Shown: positions 9,520 through 18,685, numbered from the stretch's first letter. The stretch is 64,000 bases of DNA from an uncultured Kordiimonas sp. (GCA_947503625.1 CANNEK010000003.1:434001-498000), one strand, 5' to 3'. Notes: generated from the sequence alone by a model not told the origin. Made by a program: numbers and translations.

Positions 9520-9540
9520 TGCGAGTCATTCGCATTTGCA
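9520..9540. promoter_or_regulatory. Fur-box-like operator 1
   Basis: Read on the minus strand, this 21-bp stretch matches about 13 of 21 positions of the Fur consensus and contains the imperfect palindrome TGCGAGTCATTCGCA. It lies 23-43 bp upstream of the TonB receptor start. Iron-responsive repression is expected; Irr or RirA cannot be ruled out. Confidence 0.55.
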
Positions 9541-9566
9541 TTACAGAGGGCTTAACAGTATGTTTT

Positions 9567-9587
9567 TGCGAATGCAAGTGAGTCTTA
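9567..9587. promoter_or_regulatory. Fur-box-like operator 2
   Basis: A second, weaker Fur-like site (about 12 of 21 matches, containing GCGAATGCAAGTGA) lies 45-65 bp upstream of the DUF6607 start. With site 1 it would allow one iron regulator to control both divergent transcripts. Confidence 0.4.
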
Positions 9588-9631
9588 CTATTAATTAAAT
9601 GATGTATCGATTGATCAGGGAGTCGAAAGTG

Positions 9632-10666
9632 ATGATGAAGAAATTTCAACAGTTAGCCGCTGTCGGGCTTGTGTTGGCATTAGGCGCCTGCGCCTCAGCA
9701 ACGCAGACCACCAGCCTGACAGAGGCCGCCACGCCGGCTACAAATATGGAACGCGACCGGCAGGCCATTCTGGCAATGGCCGGCGACTATAAAGTCACGT
9801 TCGATTTCAGGGAAACCGTGGCCCTTCAGGAAAAATACAAACTCAAAGACGCATATGTTACCCGCGCAGAAGAAGTTGTGCGCGTGATCGAGGACCGCGG
9901 CGACTTTATCAGCCTGCAGCATATTCTGCTGGTGGGCGGCGAACAGAAATTCCCCATCAAACACTGGCGGCAGGACTGGGTTTTTGAACCTGAGAGTGTG
10001 ACGCGGTTTGCAGGCGGCAATGTCTGGGAGAATGTATCGCTTGATGCGAATGAAGCCAAAGGCAAATGGGCTCAACTTGTCTATCAGGTGGACGATGGGC
10101 CCCGGTATGCCGGGCTGGCAGCATGGAGCCACGACAATGGATTGTCCGAATGGGCATCAGCACCGTCATGGCGCCCCCTGCCCCGCCGCGACGCCACCAA
10201 GCGTACTGACTATCATGCCATTGAAGCCGTAAACCGGCACGCCATTACACCAAATGGCTGGGTGCACGAACAGGACAATACCAAGCTTGTTCTCGAAGGC
10301 GGGGATGCCCGCGCGCTGGTTCGTGAAGTAGGCGTGAATACCTACATCCACACCGACGAGCTCAATTCTGAAGTTGCGATGGACTATTGGAACAAGACCA
10401 AGGATTTCTGGCAGGCGATCCGGGCAGAATGGACACGCCTTGAAACGGAAACGCCCGCTTTCGGCCTGACGGTTCAGGGAGAACCAGAAGAAGTCTATAT
10501 GCAAATCCTCGGTGTTGCCACAGGCCTTGTCGAGGGCGAGCTCTCGAACGAGCAAGCGACCAAAGACGCGATCAGGATAATCGAAGAATACACCTTGCTT
10601 GATTTCAAGCCACTGGCGACCCGCGTAGCGGAAACCCCTGAGATTGCGCCGCCAGCTGCCGACTAG
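9632..10666 (+). CDS. DUF6607-family lipoprotein
   Basis: A 344-residue exported lipoprotein: the signal peptide ends in the lipobox LALGAC, and the mature part (RQAILAMAGDYKVTFDFRET, IKHWRQDWVFEP, WAQLVYQVDDGPRYAGLAAW) resembles DUF6607 proteins of unknown function. The ATG at 9632 is chosen because AGGGAG lies 9 nt upstream; a longer frame from 9599 would put extra residues before the signal peptide. It is divergent from the TonB receptor and shares its control region, so a part in iron or heme uptake is likely. The mechanism is unknown. Confidence 0.75.
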   Translation: MMKKFQQLAAVGLVLALGACASATQTTSLTEAATPATNMERDRQAILAMAGDYKVTFDFRETVALQEKYKLKDAYVTRAEEVVRVIEDRGDFISLQHILLVGGEQKFPIKHWRQDWVFEPESVTRFAGGNVWENVSLDANEAKGKWAQLVYQVDDGPRYAGLAAWSHDNGLSEWASAPSWRPLPRRDATKRTDYHAIEAVNRHAITPNGWVHEQDNTKLVLEGGDARALVREVGVNTYIHTDELNSEVAMDYWNKTKDFWQAIRAEWTRLETETPAFGLTVQGEPEEVYMQILGVATGLVEGELSNEQATKDAIRIIEEYTLLDFKPLATRVAETPEIAPPAAD

Positions 10667-10698
10667 TCCCTGCACGCTGGCAACGAACCAGAACTTGC

Positions 10699-10729
10699 GG
10701 CCCGCTCTATCTTGGAGCGGGCCTTCTTT
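10699..10729 (+). terminator. Rho-independent terminator after the DUF6607 gene
   Basis: GGCCCGCTC (10699-10707) pairs with GAGCGGGCC (10715-10723) around a 7-base loop and is followed by TTCTTT. This is the best canonical terminator in the window, 33 bp after the lipoprotein stop. Confidence 0.85.
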
Positions 10730-10861
10730 GTATTTATACACGATGGTTACGCGGGCTTAATGCCCTGTTCTTCAAGTCAGGCAGGCCGAAGCTAACAAGG
10801 TTGATTGCTCTTTCGCCAGCCAGCTCAGCCGTCACTTTTTCACGAAACCTGAAACTATTCG

Positions 10862-11530
10862 CTATTGCCGCTTTACAAAAATCGGCCCAGGCACATCTGC
10901 ATCAGGGTACAGGCTTTCAATGCCCCTTTTTGCAAAATAGGAAAAAATCGGCGCAATGCGAACGTCTCTGGACTGGTCCAGGAACGCATACTCTGGGCCG
11001 TCGTAGTTCCACTGGCCAGTGAACTGCGGCACCAGCACCGTATCGATCTCTTCGCTTGCAACTGTCGCGCCCGAGGCATCAACAAGGCTGAACTTGCCTT
11101 TCATTCGGGTGCTGAACGTACTAAACCTGTTCAAGGAATAGTTTTGCACCCAGAAATTTTCGATCTCGACAACCAGCGTGTGATCGGGGTTGGCGTCCGC
11201 CACTTTTTCAAGGCTGTGTTCCAACACCGCATTCATCAGGGCACTGACCGAAAAATCATCAATTTCCGGGATCAGACGCTCGGTCGCGAACTCCGTGTTG
11301 TTGAAGCGGCTGCGGTTCAGGTTGCCTACATCACGTCGGTTTGCACCCTCAATGCGGTATTTGCGAAAAAACTTCTCTCGACGTAATTCAATCCGGTCGA
11401 TTGACTTCAAATTCTCCTGGATCCGGTCCGAGAATTTTATCTCCACGTCCGGCACATCCGCGTTCGCTGGCATACCGGTCGTGGCCCCCACCAGGGCACA
11501 CGCAATTGTTAGTGTTTTCCATATCTTCAT
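10862..11530 (-). CDS. Secreted protein of unknown function
   Basis: A 222-residue protein with a signal peptide (MKIWKTLTIACALVGATTG, cleavage near ANA-DVP). I do not recognise the family. The mature part begins with VEIKFSDRIQENLKSIDRIELRREKFFRKYR, then an alternating pattern consistent with a mixed alpha/beta periplasmic domain (HTLVVEIENFWVQNYSLN, STRMKGKFSLVDASGATVAS). The general look recalls periplasmic or outer-membrane assembly proteins, but no lipobox is present. It is convergent with DUF6607 and 113 bp downstream of the solute-binding protein on the same strand. Confidence 0.7.
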   Translation of the reverse strand: MKIWKTLTIACALVGATTGMPANADVPDVEIKFSDRIQENLKSIDRIELRREKFFRKYRIEGANRRDVGNLNRSRFNNTEFATERLIPEIDDFSVSALMNAVLEHSLEKVADANPDHTLVVEIENFWVQNYSLNRFSTFSTRMKGKFSLVDASGATVASEEIDTVLVPQFTGQWNYDGPEYAFLDQSRDVRIAPIFSYFAKRGIESLYPDADVPGPIFVKRQ

Positions 11531-11643
11531 CTCAGGCCTCCTATGCCATCAGGTCGATGCTGTCCATTGTGGCACCCTTACATACCAAAACCAAACTGAA
11601 CCAGATATGAACATGATATCGAGCCCCATCCGGTTTAAATGCG

Positions 11644-12462
11644 TCAAGGCTCGGTTCCACCGGTCCTATCACGCTCACCCGGATCAAAAATCACAAGATC
11701 AACAAGCCCGAAGCTACCAAAGAACGACTTCAGCGTGCCATCATCCAGCATTCGCGACAACAGGCTGGTCATCTCTTCAGACGAAATCGGCCCGCCCGCC
11801 CGAAGGATAATCGGCAATCTGTATTCATGATCAATTTTTGGCGCAACACGCAGTTCACTTGCAAGCTCGGGCTGCCGCTTTATCTCCCAGCGCAGGAATA
11901 TATTCGACATCAAGCCGACATCGACCCTGCCTTGTCGCACATAGTCCAGAATATGCTTTTGCCTGCTAAGGAATTGCGGGTCGACCAATTGTCCTATTGC
12001 CGACGGATTGGCATCAAAGTCGGCAAACGCATAATGATAACCCTGAGCCAAGGCAACCTGCCGCTCCGGAGTAAGCGCAAAAACGGCATCTCCGAGCGGG
12101 TTGTCTGCCTGTGTTACATACAGCTCCTCACCGCGGAGCAAAGGCGGCGTGACTTCGATACTGTCACTCAGGCTTTCCCAGCCCCAAACAGGCATTTCAA
12201 AAAACACAGCATCGATCTGCCGGCTTTGCAACATTCCATACCGGCGGCGAGCGGGCACCCTTACAAACTCAAACCGATACTGATTTTGATACCCGTTCAA
12301 GATGGTTAGAAAAGCAGGAGTTATGCCAAGGTCGCCCTCGACGAACGGTTCGAAATTATATTCACCGACTTTAACGGTGACAGGCTCGGCGCTCACCGAA
12401 ATGCCCGTAAAAAAGGCGATCAGCAACGGAACAACAAGCCTGATGACAAATCTCGGCGGCAT
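11644..12462 (-). CDS. Periplasmic solute-binding-like protein, family 3 (SBP_bac_3)
   Basis: A 272-residue protein with a signal peptide (MPPRFVIRLVVPLLIAFFTG, cleavage near VSA-EPV), then VKVGEYNFEPFVEGD, which is the first strand of the amino-acid-binding fold, and a region on reducing a residue set (SRQIDAVFFEMPVWGWES) typical of family 3 lobes. The open frame extends to 12552, but the Met at 12462 begins a good signal peptide. No ABC permease or ATPase is nearby, so it may be an orphan receptor or a non-transport ligand binder, as is common for such proteins in marine proteobacteria. Confidence 0.75.
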   Translation of the reverse strand: MPPRFVIRLVVPLLIAFFTGISVSAEPVTVKVGEYNFEPFVEGDLGITPAFLTILNGYQNQYRFEFVRVPARRRYGMLQSRQIDAVFFEMPVWGWESLSDSIEVTPPLLRGEELYVTQADNPLGDAVFALTPERQVALAQGYHYAFADFDANPSAIGQLVDPQFLSRQKHILDYVRQGRVDVGLMSNIFLRWEIKRQPELASELRVAPKIDHEYRLPIILRAGGPISSEEMTSLLSRMLDDGTLKSFFGSFGLVDLVIFDPGERDRTGGTEP

Positions 12463-12803
12463 CGAAACAAACCTACTGCGTTGACAACGTGCGCCTGTTT
12501 TCGTCAGGCGCCATAGATATGCTATAGAAACAAGGCATTCAGGTGAAGACAAACCGTGTTTCCGGCCAGCTCAGCAGGCATACTCAAAGGGGGAAATCCG
12601 CAAGCGCGCGCTCCAACAATTTTCTCCGCAGTATTTTGATACCCGCATAAACGCAATAGCCTTGCAATTTGGCGGGATACAGGCTAAACCGCGCCGACTC
12701 GTTCGGGACCGCCCGTCCGGGCAATCCGTCCTTGCATCCCTGGAGGAAGAGACGGTCGGTTTTCGGATGGTCCGACATACCGAACAAAGTTTGGAGAAAG
12801 TGA
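12463..12803. other. Divergent intergenic region upstream of rplY
   Basis: This 341-bp gap between the solute-binding gene and rplY has no credible coding frame. A possible promoter with a TTGCAA -35-like box lies near 12660. Close to rplY, GTCGG and CCGAC form a short stem, and GGAGAAAG precedes the rplY ATG. A leader structure is possible, but nothing definite can be claimed. Confidence 0.3.
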
Positions 12804-13463
12804 ATGGCTGACGTCATCACCATCGAAGCAGAAGCACGTGAGCGGATTGGCAAGGGAGCCAGCCGTGCAACACGTCGCGCTGGCTTCGTACCCGCTGTAA
12901 TTTATGGCGACAAAAAAGACCCTCTATCAATTCAGATCAAATCAAACGAAGTCGTACGGCTCCTGAACCGCGGCGGTTTCCTGTCTCAAACCTACGAGTT
13001 GATTGTAGACGGCAAGAAAACAACTGTTCTGCCACGGGACCTACAAATCCACCCCGTAACAGATGCACCGATGCACATCGACTTTCTGCGCCTCGGCAAA
13101 GGTTCCACCGTTACCATGGCGGTACCTGTGCATGTTGTTGGCGAAGAAGAGTCGCAGGGTCTCAAGCGCGGTGGTGTGATTAACCACACTCGCCACGACA
13201 TTGAACTGAACGTTCCTGCTGACGCGATCCCGGAATATATCGAAGTGAATGTTTCTGAACTTGATCTCGGCGAAGCCATCAAAATCTCGGATATCACGCT
13301 GCCTAAAGGCGCGATTCCAACGATTTCTGATCGTGACTTCACCATTCTTGCCATCGTTGCGCCAAGCGGCCTGAAATCTGCAGGCACTGGTGATGATGAT
13401 GAAGGCGAAGAAGGCGAAGTGGCTGAAGGCGAAGAAGCTGCTACAGAGGGCGGCGAAGAGTAA
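12804..13463 (+). CDS. rplY: 50S ribosomal protein L25/general stress protein Ctc
   Basis: The 219-residue long (Ctc-type) form of L25 binds 5S rRNA. The N-terminal L25 domain (EARERIGKGASRATRRAGFVPAVIYG) spans about residues 8-95, followed by the TL5 C-terminal domain (VPVHVVGEEESQGLKRGGV, SDITLPKGAIPTISDRDFTI) to about residue 190. The last 25 residues are a Glu/Asp/Gly-rich acidic tail, common in alphaproteobacterial Ctc. GGAGAAAG precedes the start. It stands next to pth, as in many bacteria. Confidence 0.96.
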   Translation: MADVITIEAEARERIGKGASRATRRAGFVPAVIYGDKKDPLSIQIKSNEVVRLLNRGGFLSQTYELIVDGKKTTVLPRDLQIHPVTDAPMHIDFLRLGKGSTVTMAVPVHVVGEEESQGLKRGGVINHTRHDIELNVPADAIPEYIEVNVSELDLGEAIKISDITLPKGAIPTISDRDFTILAIVAPSGLKSAGTGDDDEGEEGEVAEGEEAATEGGEE

Positions 13464-13473
13464 TCTTTGCCAT

Positions 13474-13496
13474 ACAGGGCGCGCACCGCGCCCTGT
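13474..13496 (+). terminator. Perfect 9-bp hairpin between rplY and pth
   Basis: ACAGGGCGC (13474-13482) pairs perfectly with GCGCCCTGT (13488-13496) around a 5-base loop in the 70-bp rplY-pth gap. No U-tract follows, so it is more likely an attenuator or an RNA-processing/stability element than a full terminator. Confidence 0.45.
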
Positions 13497-13533
13497 GAAC
13501 TTCAAAGCTGCATCCACAGCATGAGGGGTTTTC

Positions 13534-14259
13534 ATGAAACTTTTCGTCGGTCTTGGTAATCCAGGCGGCAAATATGAAAACCACCGGCACAACATCGGAT
13601 TTATGGCGGTGGACGAAATTGTTCGCCGCCATAATTTTTTGCCTGAAGCAGATGCCGGTAAAAAGCGTTGGCAATCGCTTACACACGAGGGCCGCCTCGG
13701 TTCAGAGAAAGTCGTGATTATCAAGCCCCAGACTTTCATGAACGAAAGCGGCCGCGCCGTGGGTGAAGCCATGCGTTTTTTCAAACTTGCACCAGAAGAT
13801 GTCGTTGTGTTTTACGACGAGCTGGATCTGGCTTTTGGCAAAATTAAAGCAAAACTCGGCGGCGGTAGCGCTGGTCACAATGGTATTAAATCGATCGCGA
13901 CCCATATTGGCCCTGATTTCGAACGTGTGCGCATGGGCATTGGCCATCCGGGGGATAAGGCGCGGGTTCATGGTCACGTACTGGGTGACTTTGCCAAGTC
14001 CGAGTTAATGGAGCGCGACGACATGATCAACGCCGTCGCGGCCGAAGCACACTGGATGGCGGAAGGTGACCGGGCGCGGTTCACAACCGAGGTCGCACGA
14101 AAGCTAAACCCGGCGGACCAGAAACCACGAGCAAAAGCTGTTACAGATGAAAAAACAGCCATACAAAAGAACAAGAACGAGCCGGATACGCAAAACAAGA
14201 GCGGACCAATGGCGTCCGCATTGCAGGCACTGGCGAACAAACTGAAGGGTGACAACTGA
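13534..14259 (+). CDS. pth: Peptidyl-tRNA hydrolase
   Basis: Pth recycles peptidyl-tRNA released from stalled ribosomes. The catalytic domain ([20 protein letters not shown] with the active-site His, then [23 protein letters not shown] and [12 protein letters not shown]) covers about residues 1-190. The 241-residue length exceeds the usual 190 or so because of a low-complexity Lys/Asn/Glu-rich tail, a common extension in alphaproteobacteria. Its stop overlaps the ychF start by one base (TGATG), indicating translational coupling. Confidence 0.96.
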   Translation: MKLFVGLGNPGGKYENHRHNIGFMAVDEIVRRHNFLPEADAGKKRWQSLTHEGRLGSEKVVIIKPQTFMNESGRAVGEAMRFFKLAPEDVVVFYDELDLAFGKIKAKLGGGSAGHNGIKSIATHIGPDFERVRMGIGHPGDKARVHGHVLGDFAKSELMERDDMINAVAAEAHWMAEGDRARFTTEVARKLNPADQKPRAKAVTDEKTAIQKNKNEPDTQNKSGPMASALQALANKLKGDN

Positions 14260-15362
14260 TGGGTTTCAAGTGTGGTATTGTAGGATTACCGAATGTTGGT
14301 AAATCCACGCTTTTTAATGCGCTGACCAATACAGCAAATGCGGCAGCCGCCAACTATCCGTTTTGTACAATTGAACCCAATGTGGGGCAAGTGCCGGTTC
14401 CTGACGAACGTCTGTTCAAGCTTGCAGAGCTTGCCGGCAGCAAGGAAATCATCCCGACACAACTCTCGTTTGTCGATATCGCAGGCCTCGTGCGCGGTGC
14501 ATCCAAGGGCGAAGGGCTGGGCAACCAGTTTCTGGCCAACATCCGGGAAACCGATGCGATCTGCCATGTACTGCGCTGCTTCGAAGATGACGACATCACT
14601 CATGTAGACGGTCGGGTTGATCCTGTGTCTGACGCCGAGACCATCGAAACAGAACTGATGCTCGCCGATCTGGAAAGCCTTGAAGGCCGCATCCACGGCC
14701 TGGGCCGAAAAGTACGCGGCGGCGACAAGGAAGCTACGGTCACGATGGCTGTGATCGACAGGGTAATTCCGTTATTGAAGGATGGCAAAGCTGCACGAAT
14801 GGCCGAACTGGCCAACGAAGACGAAGAAAAAGCGTTCCGCGAACTCCAGCTCCTGACATCCAAACCAATTCTATACATCTGCAATGTCGATGAAGACAGC
14901 GCCGCCGAAGGCAACGAGTTTTCAAAAGCCGTCGAGGATATGGCGGCAAGACAGGGTGCTGGTTGCGTGGTGATCTCAGCCGCAGTTGAAGCCGAAATCG
15001 CCCAGCTTGATGACGAGGAAGAAAAAGGCGAATTTCTCGAAACCCTGGGCCTTGGGCAAACCGGCCTCGCCCGCGTTATTCGCGCAGGTTATGATCTGCT
15101 GGAGCTGATCACCTATTTCACGTGCGGCCCAAAGGAATCCCGAGCCTGGACCATTACCACAGGCACCAAAGCACCCCAGGCTGCCGGTGTTATCCACACC
15201 GATTTTGAGCAGGGCTTCATCAGGGCTGAAACAACCGCCTATGACGACTTCGTTTCATTGGGCGGCGAACAGGGAGCCAAAGACGCCGGCAAAATGCGGC
15301 TGGAAGGCAAAGAGTATATTGTGGCAGATGGCGACGTGTTGCACTTCAGGTTCGCAAACTAG
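14259..15362 (+). CDS. ychF: Redox-regulated ATPase YchF (Obg-like)
   Basis: YchF is a ribosome-associated P-loop NTPase of the Obg family that prefers ATP. The 367-residue length is normal. G1 is [16 protein letters not shown]3 is [22 protein letters not shown], and the altered G4 (NVDE in place of NKxD) accounts for ATP use. A coiled-coil insertion (residues about 130-190) and the C-terminal TGS domain ([28 protein letters not shown]) follow. It is coupled to pth, and its stop overlaps the stop of the convergent membrane-protein gene by two bases. Confidence 0.97.
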   Translation: MGFKCGIVGLPNVGKSTLFNALTNTANAAAANYPFCTIEPNVGQVPVPDERLFKLAELAGSKEIIPTQLSFVDIAGLVRGASKGEGLGNQFLANIRETDAICHVLRCFEDDDITHVDGRVDPVSDAETIETELMLADLESLEGRIHGLGRKVRGGDKEATVTMAVIDRVIPLLKDGKAARMAELANEDEEKAFRELQLLTSKPILYICNVDEDSAAEGNEFSKAVEDMAARQGAGCVVISAAVEAEIAQLDDEEEKGEFLETLGLGQTGLARVIRAGYDLLELITYFTCGPKESRAWTITTGTKAPQAAGVIHTDFEQGFIRAETTAYDDFVSLGGEQGAKDAGKMRLEGKEYIVADGDVLHFRFAN

Positions 15363-16015
15363 CCCTGAAACTTGTTTTCAGGCAGGTGTTTTTGCCGAAA
15401 CGCTTTCATCAGATAGGGTAAAGCGCCCTGCAGATAGAGCAAAACAGGCGTCATAACCAACCACCTGGTGCCGCCACCCGGCGCATCTATCAATAGAATA
15501 ACACCCAAGATAATTGCCGGGGTGTAAAACCTGATACCGCGGCGGATCGGATCCCTTTTGGAATATTTGTTTCGAAGCCGTAACAGTATGATCTGAACAA
15601 CAAGCGTCACCAGCCAGAAACCGACACCGAAAGCAAAAAAACTGGTGAATGTTGACGGGTTTGGACGAATTTCAAACCAGTTGTTCGCGGCAGAAATCGC
15701 TCCCAGTATGCTCGGCATCAACACCGACACAATGGCAAACGCACACAAAAGGATTTGCAGGCCTTTCACCCGGCCACTCGCATCACCGATCCGGTCACTA
15801 TAGCAAAACCATATCATACCGACGCTCAATAGCTGCAGGTTCAGAACGATTTCCCACCAAAGACGAGACCGGGTAATGGCGTTATCCGGCGCTGGCGAAG
15901 CCACATAGTGGTGAACCATCATAGCAACGATGGTGCCCGTGATCATGAGCGCCATAGCGGCCATCAACGCCCGACCATCCGTAACGCGAAAACCTAATCG
16001 GTTATCATTGGACAT
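15359..16015 (-). CDS. Multi-pass membrane protein, paralog A
   Basis: A 218-residue protein with about six membrane segments and no recognised domain. It shares a core with the gene at 16569: a [19 protein letters not shown] segment followed by IWFCYSDRI, then [13 protein letters not shown] and a C-terminal IDAPGGG motif. Function is unknown. The start at 16015 (MSNDNRLGF) is chosen because the longer frame from 16051 adds only an unlikely leader. It is the last gene of an apparent three-gene unit, and its stop overlaps the ychF stop. Confidence 0.7.
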   Translation of the reverse strand: MSNDNRLGFRVTDGRALMAAMALMITGTIVAMMVHHYVASPAPDNAITRSRLWWEIVLNLQLLSVGMIWFCYSDRIGDASGRVKGLQILLCAFAIVSVLMPSILGAISAANNWFEIRPNPSTFTSFFAFGVGFWLVTLVVQIILLRLRNKYSKRDPIRRGIRFYTPAIILGVILLIDAPGGGTRWLVMTPVLLYLQGALPYLMKAFRQKHLPENKFQG

Positions 16016-16083
16016 GGATTGCCCTGTCAAAATGCTCTCCACCGCTACCAAACACCATTGTCATGGCTTTCATTAAAGCAAAC

Positions 16084-16557
16084 TCAGAATACCGCCAAAC
16101 CTAACTGGAAGAGGAAAAATCCCGCGAGAAGAACAAATAATATCTTCATCGGCACGGTAATATCCGGCCTGTTCACATCAAAGGCGTGCCCGCAGGTATC
16201 ACACTTGCGCTTTCTGCCGCCAATAGGTGCCATCAACAAGTCAGCGATCAGAAATACCGGCAACCAGATCATGGAACGGTGACGGGTCACCTGCCAGCCA
16301 CCGCAATTGGGGCATGTATCAATAGCATCGCCCTGTTCTGGCAGGTCTTGTGAAAGCGTCTTGTCGGAAATCAACCGCATGGCCGCGCCCACATCTTCAT
16401 CCGGCACCCACAAACGGTTACCGAGGGCAAGGCCAAGATGTGGCATTATGCTGGAAACACCTGCATTATCCATATGAACGAGAAACCCGGCCTGCTCCAA
16501 CAACCCCTTTTTAATCAAGGCTTCCGGATAGTCCGAGGTTTCGAACACAATCTGCAT
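16084..16557 (-). CDS. DUF2007 domain protein with zinc ribbon
   Basis: A 157-residue protein. The N-terminal DUF2007 (signal-transducing-protein-like ACT fold; VFETSDYPEALIKKGLLEQAG, NRLWVPDEDVGAAMRLI) covers about residues 1-70. Two Cys pairs, CPNCGG and CDTCG, follow on either side of a hydrophobic stretch (SMIWLPVFLIADLLMAPI), making a probable zinc ribbon, and a C-terminal membrane segment (MKILFVLLAGFFLFQLGLAV) ends the protein. Role unknown. It sits 11 bp from one paralogous membrane gene and 68 bp from the other. Confidence 0.8.
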   Translation of the reverse strand: MQIVFETSDYPEALIKKGLLEQAGFLVHMDNAGVSSIMPHLGLALGNRLWVPDEDVGAAMRLISDKTLSQDLPEQGDAIDTCPNCGGWQVTRHRSMIWLPVFLIADLLMAPIGGRKRKCDTCGHAFDVNRPDITVPMKILFVLLAGFFLFQLGLAVF

Positions 16558-16568
16558 TACCTGCTCCG

Positions 16569-17237
16569 TTACCGCCAGCCAAAAGCTTTGCTGATAAAAG
16601 GCATCGAGCCCTGAAAATAAGTGAGAAAAGGGATCGCCAGTATCCAGAGATCGCCTCCGCCAGGGGCATCAATCAATGTGATCAGCGCAAGAATAATGGC
16701 CGGGCCCAAAAAGGCGGCTCTATGCCACAAGCTTACTCTTCTGAGTATTGTGTTACGCTTCTTCATAACCAGATAGTTCAACCATAGACCCAGAAGCCAG
16801 TATGCCAGCACACAATAGGCAAACGCTGTTATGGCCTCGGCCGAAGGTTGAACGACAAACCAGTTGTTCCGTATCCCCATCAGCCCGAGTATGCTTGGCA
16901 GCAGCACCGTCACCAGCGCAAACCAGAGCCTTATACGTTGCAGGATTTTCACCTGTCCGCTCGAGCCGTCTATCCTGTCACTGTAGCAAAACCAGATAAA
17001 GGCCACACTGAGGACCTGGAGGTTCAGTGCTACTTCCCACCAGAACCGCGACCGCGTCAGCACACGGAAACCTTCAGCTGCCATTAAATACTGGTAGAGC
17101 ATCACCGTCAGGATAAAGCCGGTTATCCAAAGCGCCACAGCCCCAAGCAGCGCTTTGCCGTCCACAAGTGAGAACAGATCACCTTCCTCTGCAGCGTCTA
17201 CTGGCCTCTGGATCGCTGACCTGTCATTTGTGATCAT
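16569..17237 (-). CDS. Multi-pass membrane protein, paralog B
   Basis: A 222-residue membrane protein with about six hydrophobic segments, clearly homologous to the gene at 15359-16015: [41 protein letters not shown] and IDAPGGG occur in the same order. Function unknown. It is the first gene of the three-gene minus-strand unit, 11 bp before the DUF2007 gene, suggesting that the two paralogs and the DUF2007 protein act together. Confidence 0.7.
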   Translation of the reverse strand: MITNDRSAIQRPVDAAEEGDLFSLVDGKALLGAVALWITGFILTVMLYQYLMAAEGFRVLTRSRFWWEVALNLQVLSVAFIWFCYSDRIDGSSGQVKILQRIRLWFALVTVLLPSILGLMGIRNNWFVVQPSAEAITAFAYCVLAYWLLGLWLNYLVMKKRNTILRRVSLWHRAAFLGPAIILALITLIDAPGGGDLWILAIPFLTYFQGSMPFISKAFGWR

Positions 17238-17340
17238 CCGTCAAACTGCCTTCACGATGGTGATCGTATGGCCCCTCTCGGATGGGCCGGTGCCTGATGC
17301 ACGAAACACGGCGAAAGTGAAGACCACTCTGCGCGTGCTG

Positions 17341-17371
17341 TGGCGGGGCACGCAATTACCATGCCCCGCCA
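17341..17371 (-). terminator. Perfect 10-bp hairpin after the amidohydrolase gene
   Basis: TGGCGGGGCA (17341-17350) pairs with TGCCCCGCCA (17362-17371) around an 11-base loop, 6 bp beyond the amidohydrolase stop. It is very stable, but no U-tract follows on the minus strand. Confidence 0.5.
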
Positions 17372-17377
17372 AACACT

Positions 17378-18685
17378 TTAGTCCTTGTGGACTTTGCCGC
17401 TTTTCATAACGAACGTCACGTTCGTCAGTGCTGAAATATCGCTTAATGGACTGGTATCCATTGCAATGATATCAGCATATTTGCCAGCCTCCAAAGTGCC
17501 AAGGCTATCGCTCATATCAATGAGGTCTGCGGCATTAACCGTGGCAGACTTCAGAATATCCGACGCTGTCATCCCCGCCTGCTGCATCAGCAACGCTTCG
17601 TCCGCGTTGGTACCGTGCCGCGAAACACCGGAATCTGTACCAAAGGCGATCTTGACACCTTCCCGGTACGCGACCTCAAAAGTCCCCATCATATCGGCGC
17701 CAACGCGCAGCGCTTTCTCTTTAATCGCCGGGCTCATGAAATCACTGTTAGTGGCCATCTTCACAACCGTATCGCCTGCAAGCAGTGTTGGAACCATATA
17801 AGCGCCGGTTTCCTTGAACAAACGGATCGATTCTTCATCCGCGTATGAACCGTGTTCGATGCTATCGACGCCTGCCCGCAAAGCAGCATTGATGCCTTGA
17901 GCAGCATGCGCATGCGCAGCGACCTTCCGGCCAAGAGAATGCGCCGTGTCCATCACTTCCTTCAGCTCATCGTCGTACATCTGCTGGCCGGTGCCGGTGT
18001 TTGTATCGCTTAAAACACCACCCGTCGCAGTGATTTTAATGACATCGGCGCCAAACTTCACCGCGCGCCGGGTTGCCTTGCGGCAATCATCACCGCCATC
18101 ACAGATGGTCTTAGAGGTATATTTTTCCAGAAGATCAGGCCGCATACCGTCTACGTCACCGTGACCACCGGTTACAGACACACCGCCCGACCCGATAATG
18201 CGCGGACCGTCAATCCAGCCTTTTTCAACACCGTCCCTGAGCGCATAAAGCTGCTCGGGTCTGGCGCCCAGGTCACGAACGGTGGTGAAGCCCGCCATCA
18301 GTGTTTTTCTGGCATAATGCACGCTTTGCATCGCAATATCGGCGTCAGACATCCGCAGCGCCTGGCTGTCAGCGTTTGGACCCAGCTCCATCTGGATATG
18401 CACATGCATGTCCATCAATCCAGGCATAACAAACTTGTCTTTCAGATCGATCGCGACGGCATTTTCGCCGAACTCACCGGCGTCGCGGTAGCCGTCCATG
18501 ACAGCGGTGATGCGCCCGTCTTCAATCACCACCGTCTGCTCGGACTTTGCACCCGAGCCAGGCACAGCCAACAGCTCACCGGCATGAATGACCTTCACAT
18601 CTGCTGCCTGTACAGCCGACAGCCCCAACAGAGCCATTCCCCCAACAACCACTGCTTTACCCAGCGGTACTCCAACCTTGACCAT
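17378..18685 (-). CDS. Exported amidohydrolase, Xaa-Pro dipeptidase/imidazolonepropionase-like
   Basis: A 435-residue metal-dependent hydrolase of the amidohydrolase superfamily. A signal peptide ends near VQAADV (residue 28). The metal-binding MPGLMDMHVHIQ is near residue 92, followed by TTVRDLGA, the VIKITATGGV segment expected to hold the bridging Lys, AAHAHAAQGINAALRAGVDSIEHGSY (two His) and the FGTDSGV Asp. Related enzymes cleave Xaa-Pro or carboxypeptidase-type dipeptides (molinate hydrolase and Sgx9260-like group). Periplasmic peptide or small amide hydrolysis is likely; the substrate is unknown. Confidence 0.87.
   Translation of the reverse strand: MVKVGVPLGKAVVVGGMALLGLSAVQAADVKVIHAGELLAVPGSGAKSEQTVVIEDGRITAVMDGYRDAGEFGENAVAIDLKDKFVMPGLMDMHVHIQMELGPNADSQALRMSDADIAMQSVHYARKTLMAGFTTVRDLGARPEQLYALRDGVEKGWIDGPRIIGSGGVSVTGGHGDVDGMRPDLLEKYTSKTICDGGDDCRKATRRAVKFGADVIKITATGGVLSDTNTGTGQQMYDDELKEVMDTAHSLGRKVAAHAHAAQGINAALRAGVDSIEHGSYADEESIRLFKETGAYMVPTLLAGDTVVKMATNSDFMSPAIKEKALRVGADMMGTFEVAYREGVKIAFGTDSGVSRHGTNADEALLMQQAGMTASDILKSATVNAADLIDMSDSLGTLEAGKYADIIAMDTSPLSDISALTNVTFVMKSGKVHKD

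Noticed and set aside
13474-13496. CRISPR or repeat-array origin of the rplY-pth hairpin
   Set aside because: It is a single palindrome with no repeated spacers.
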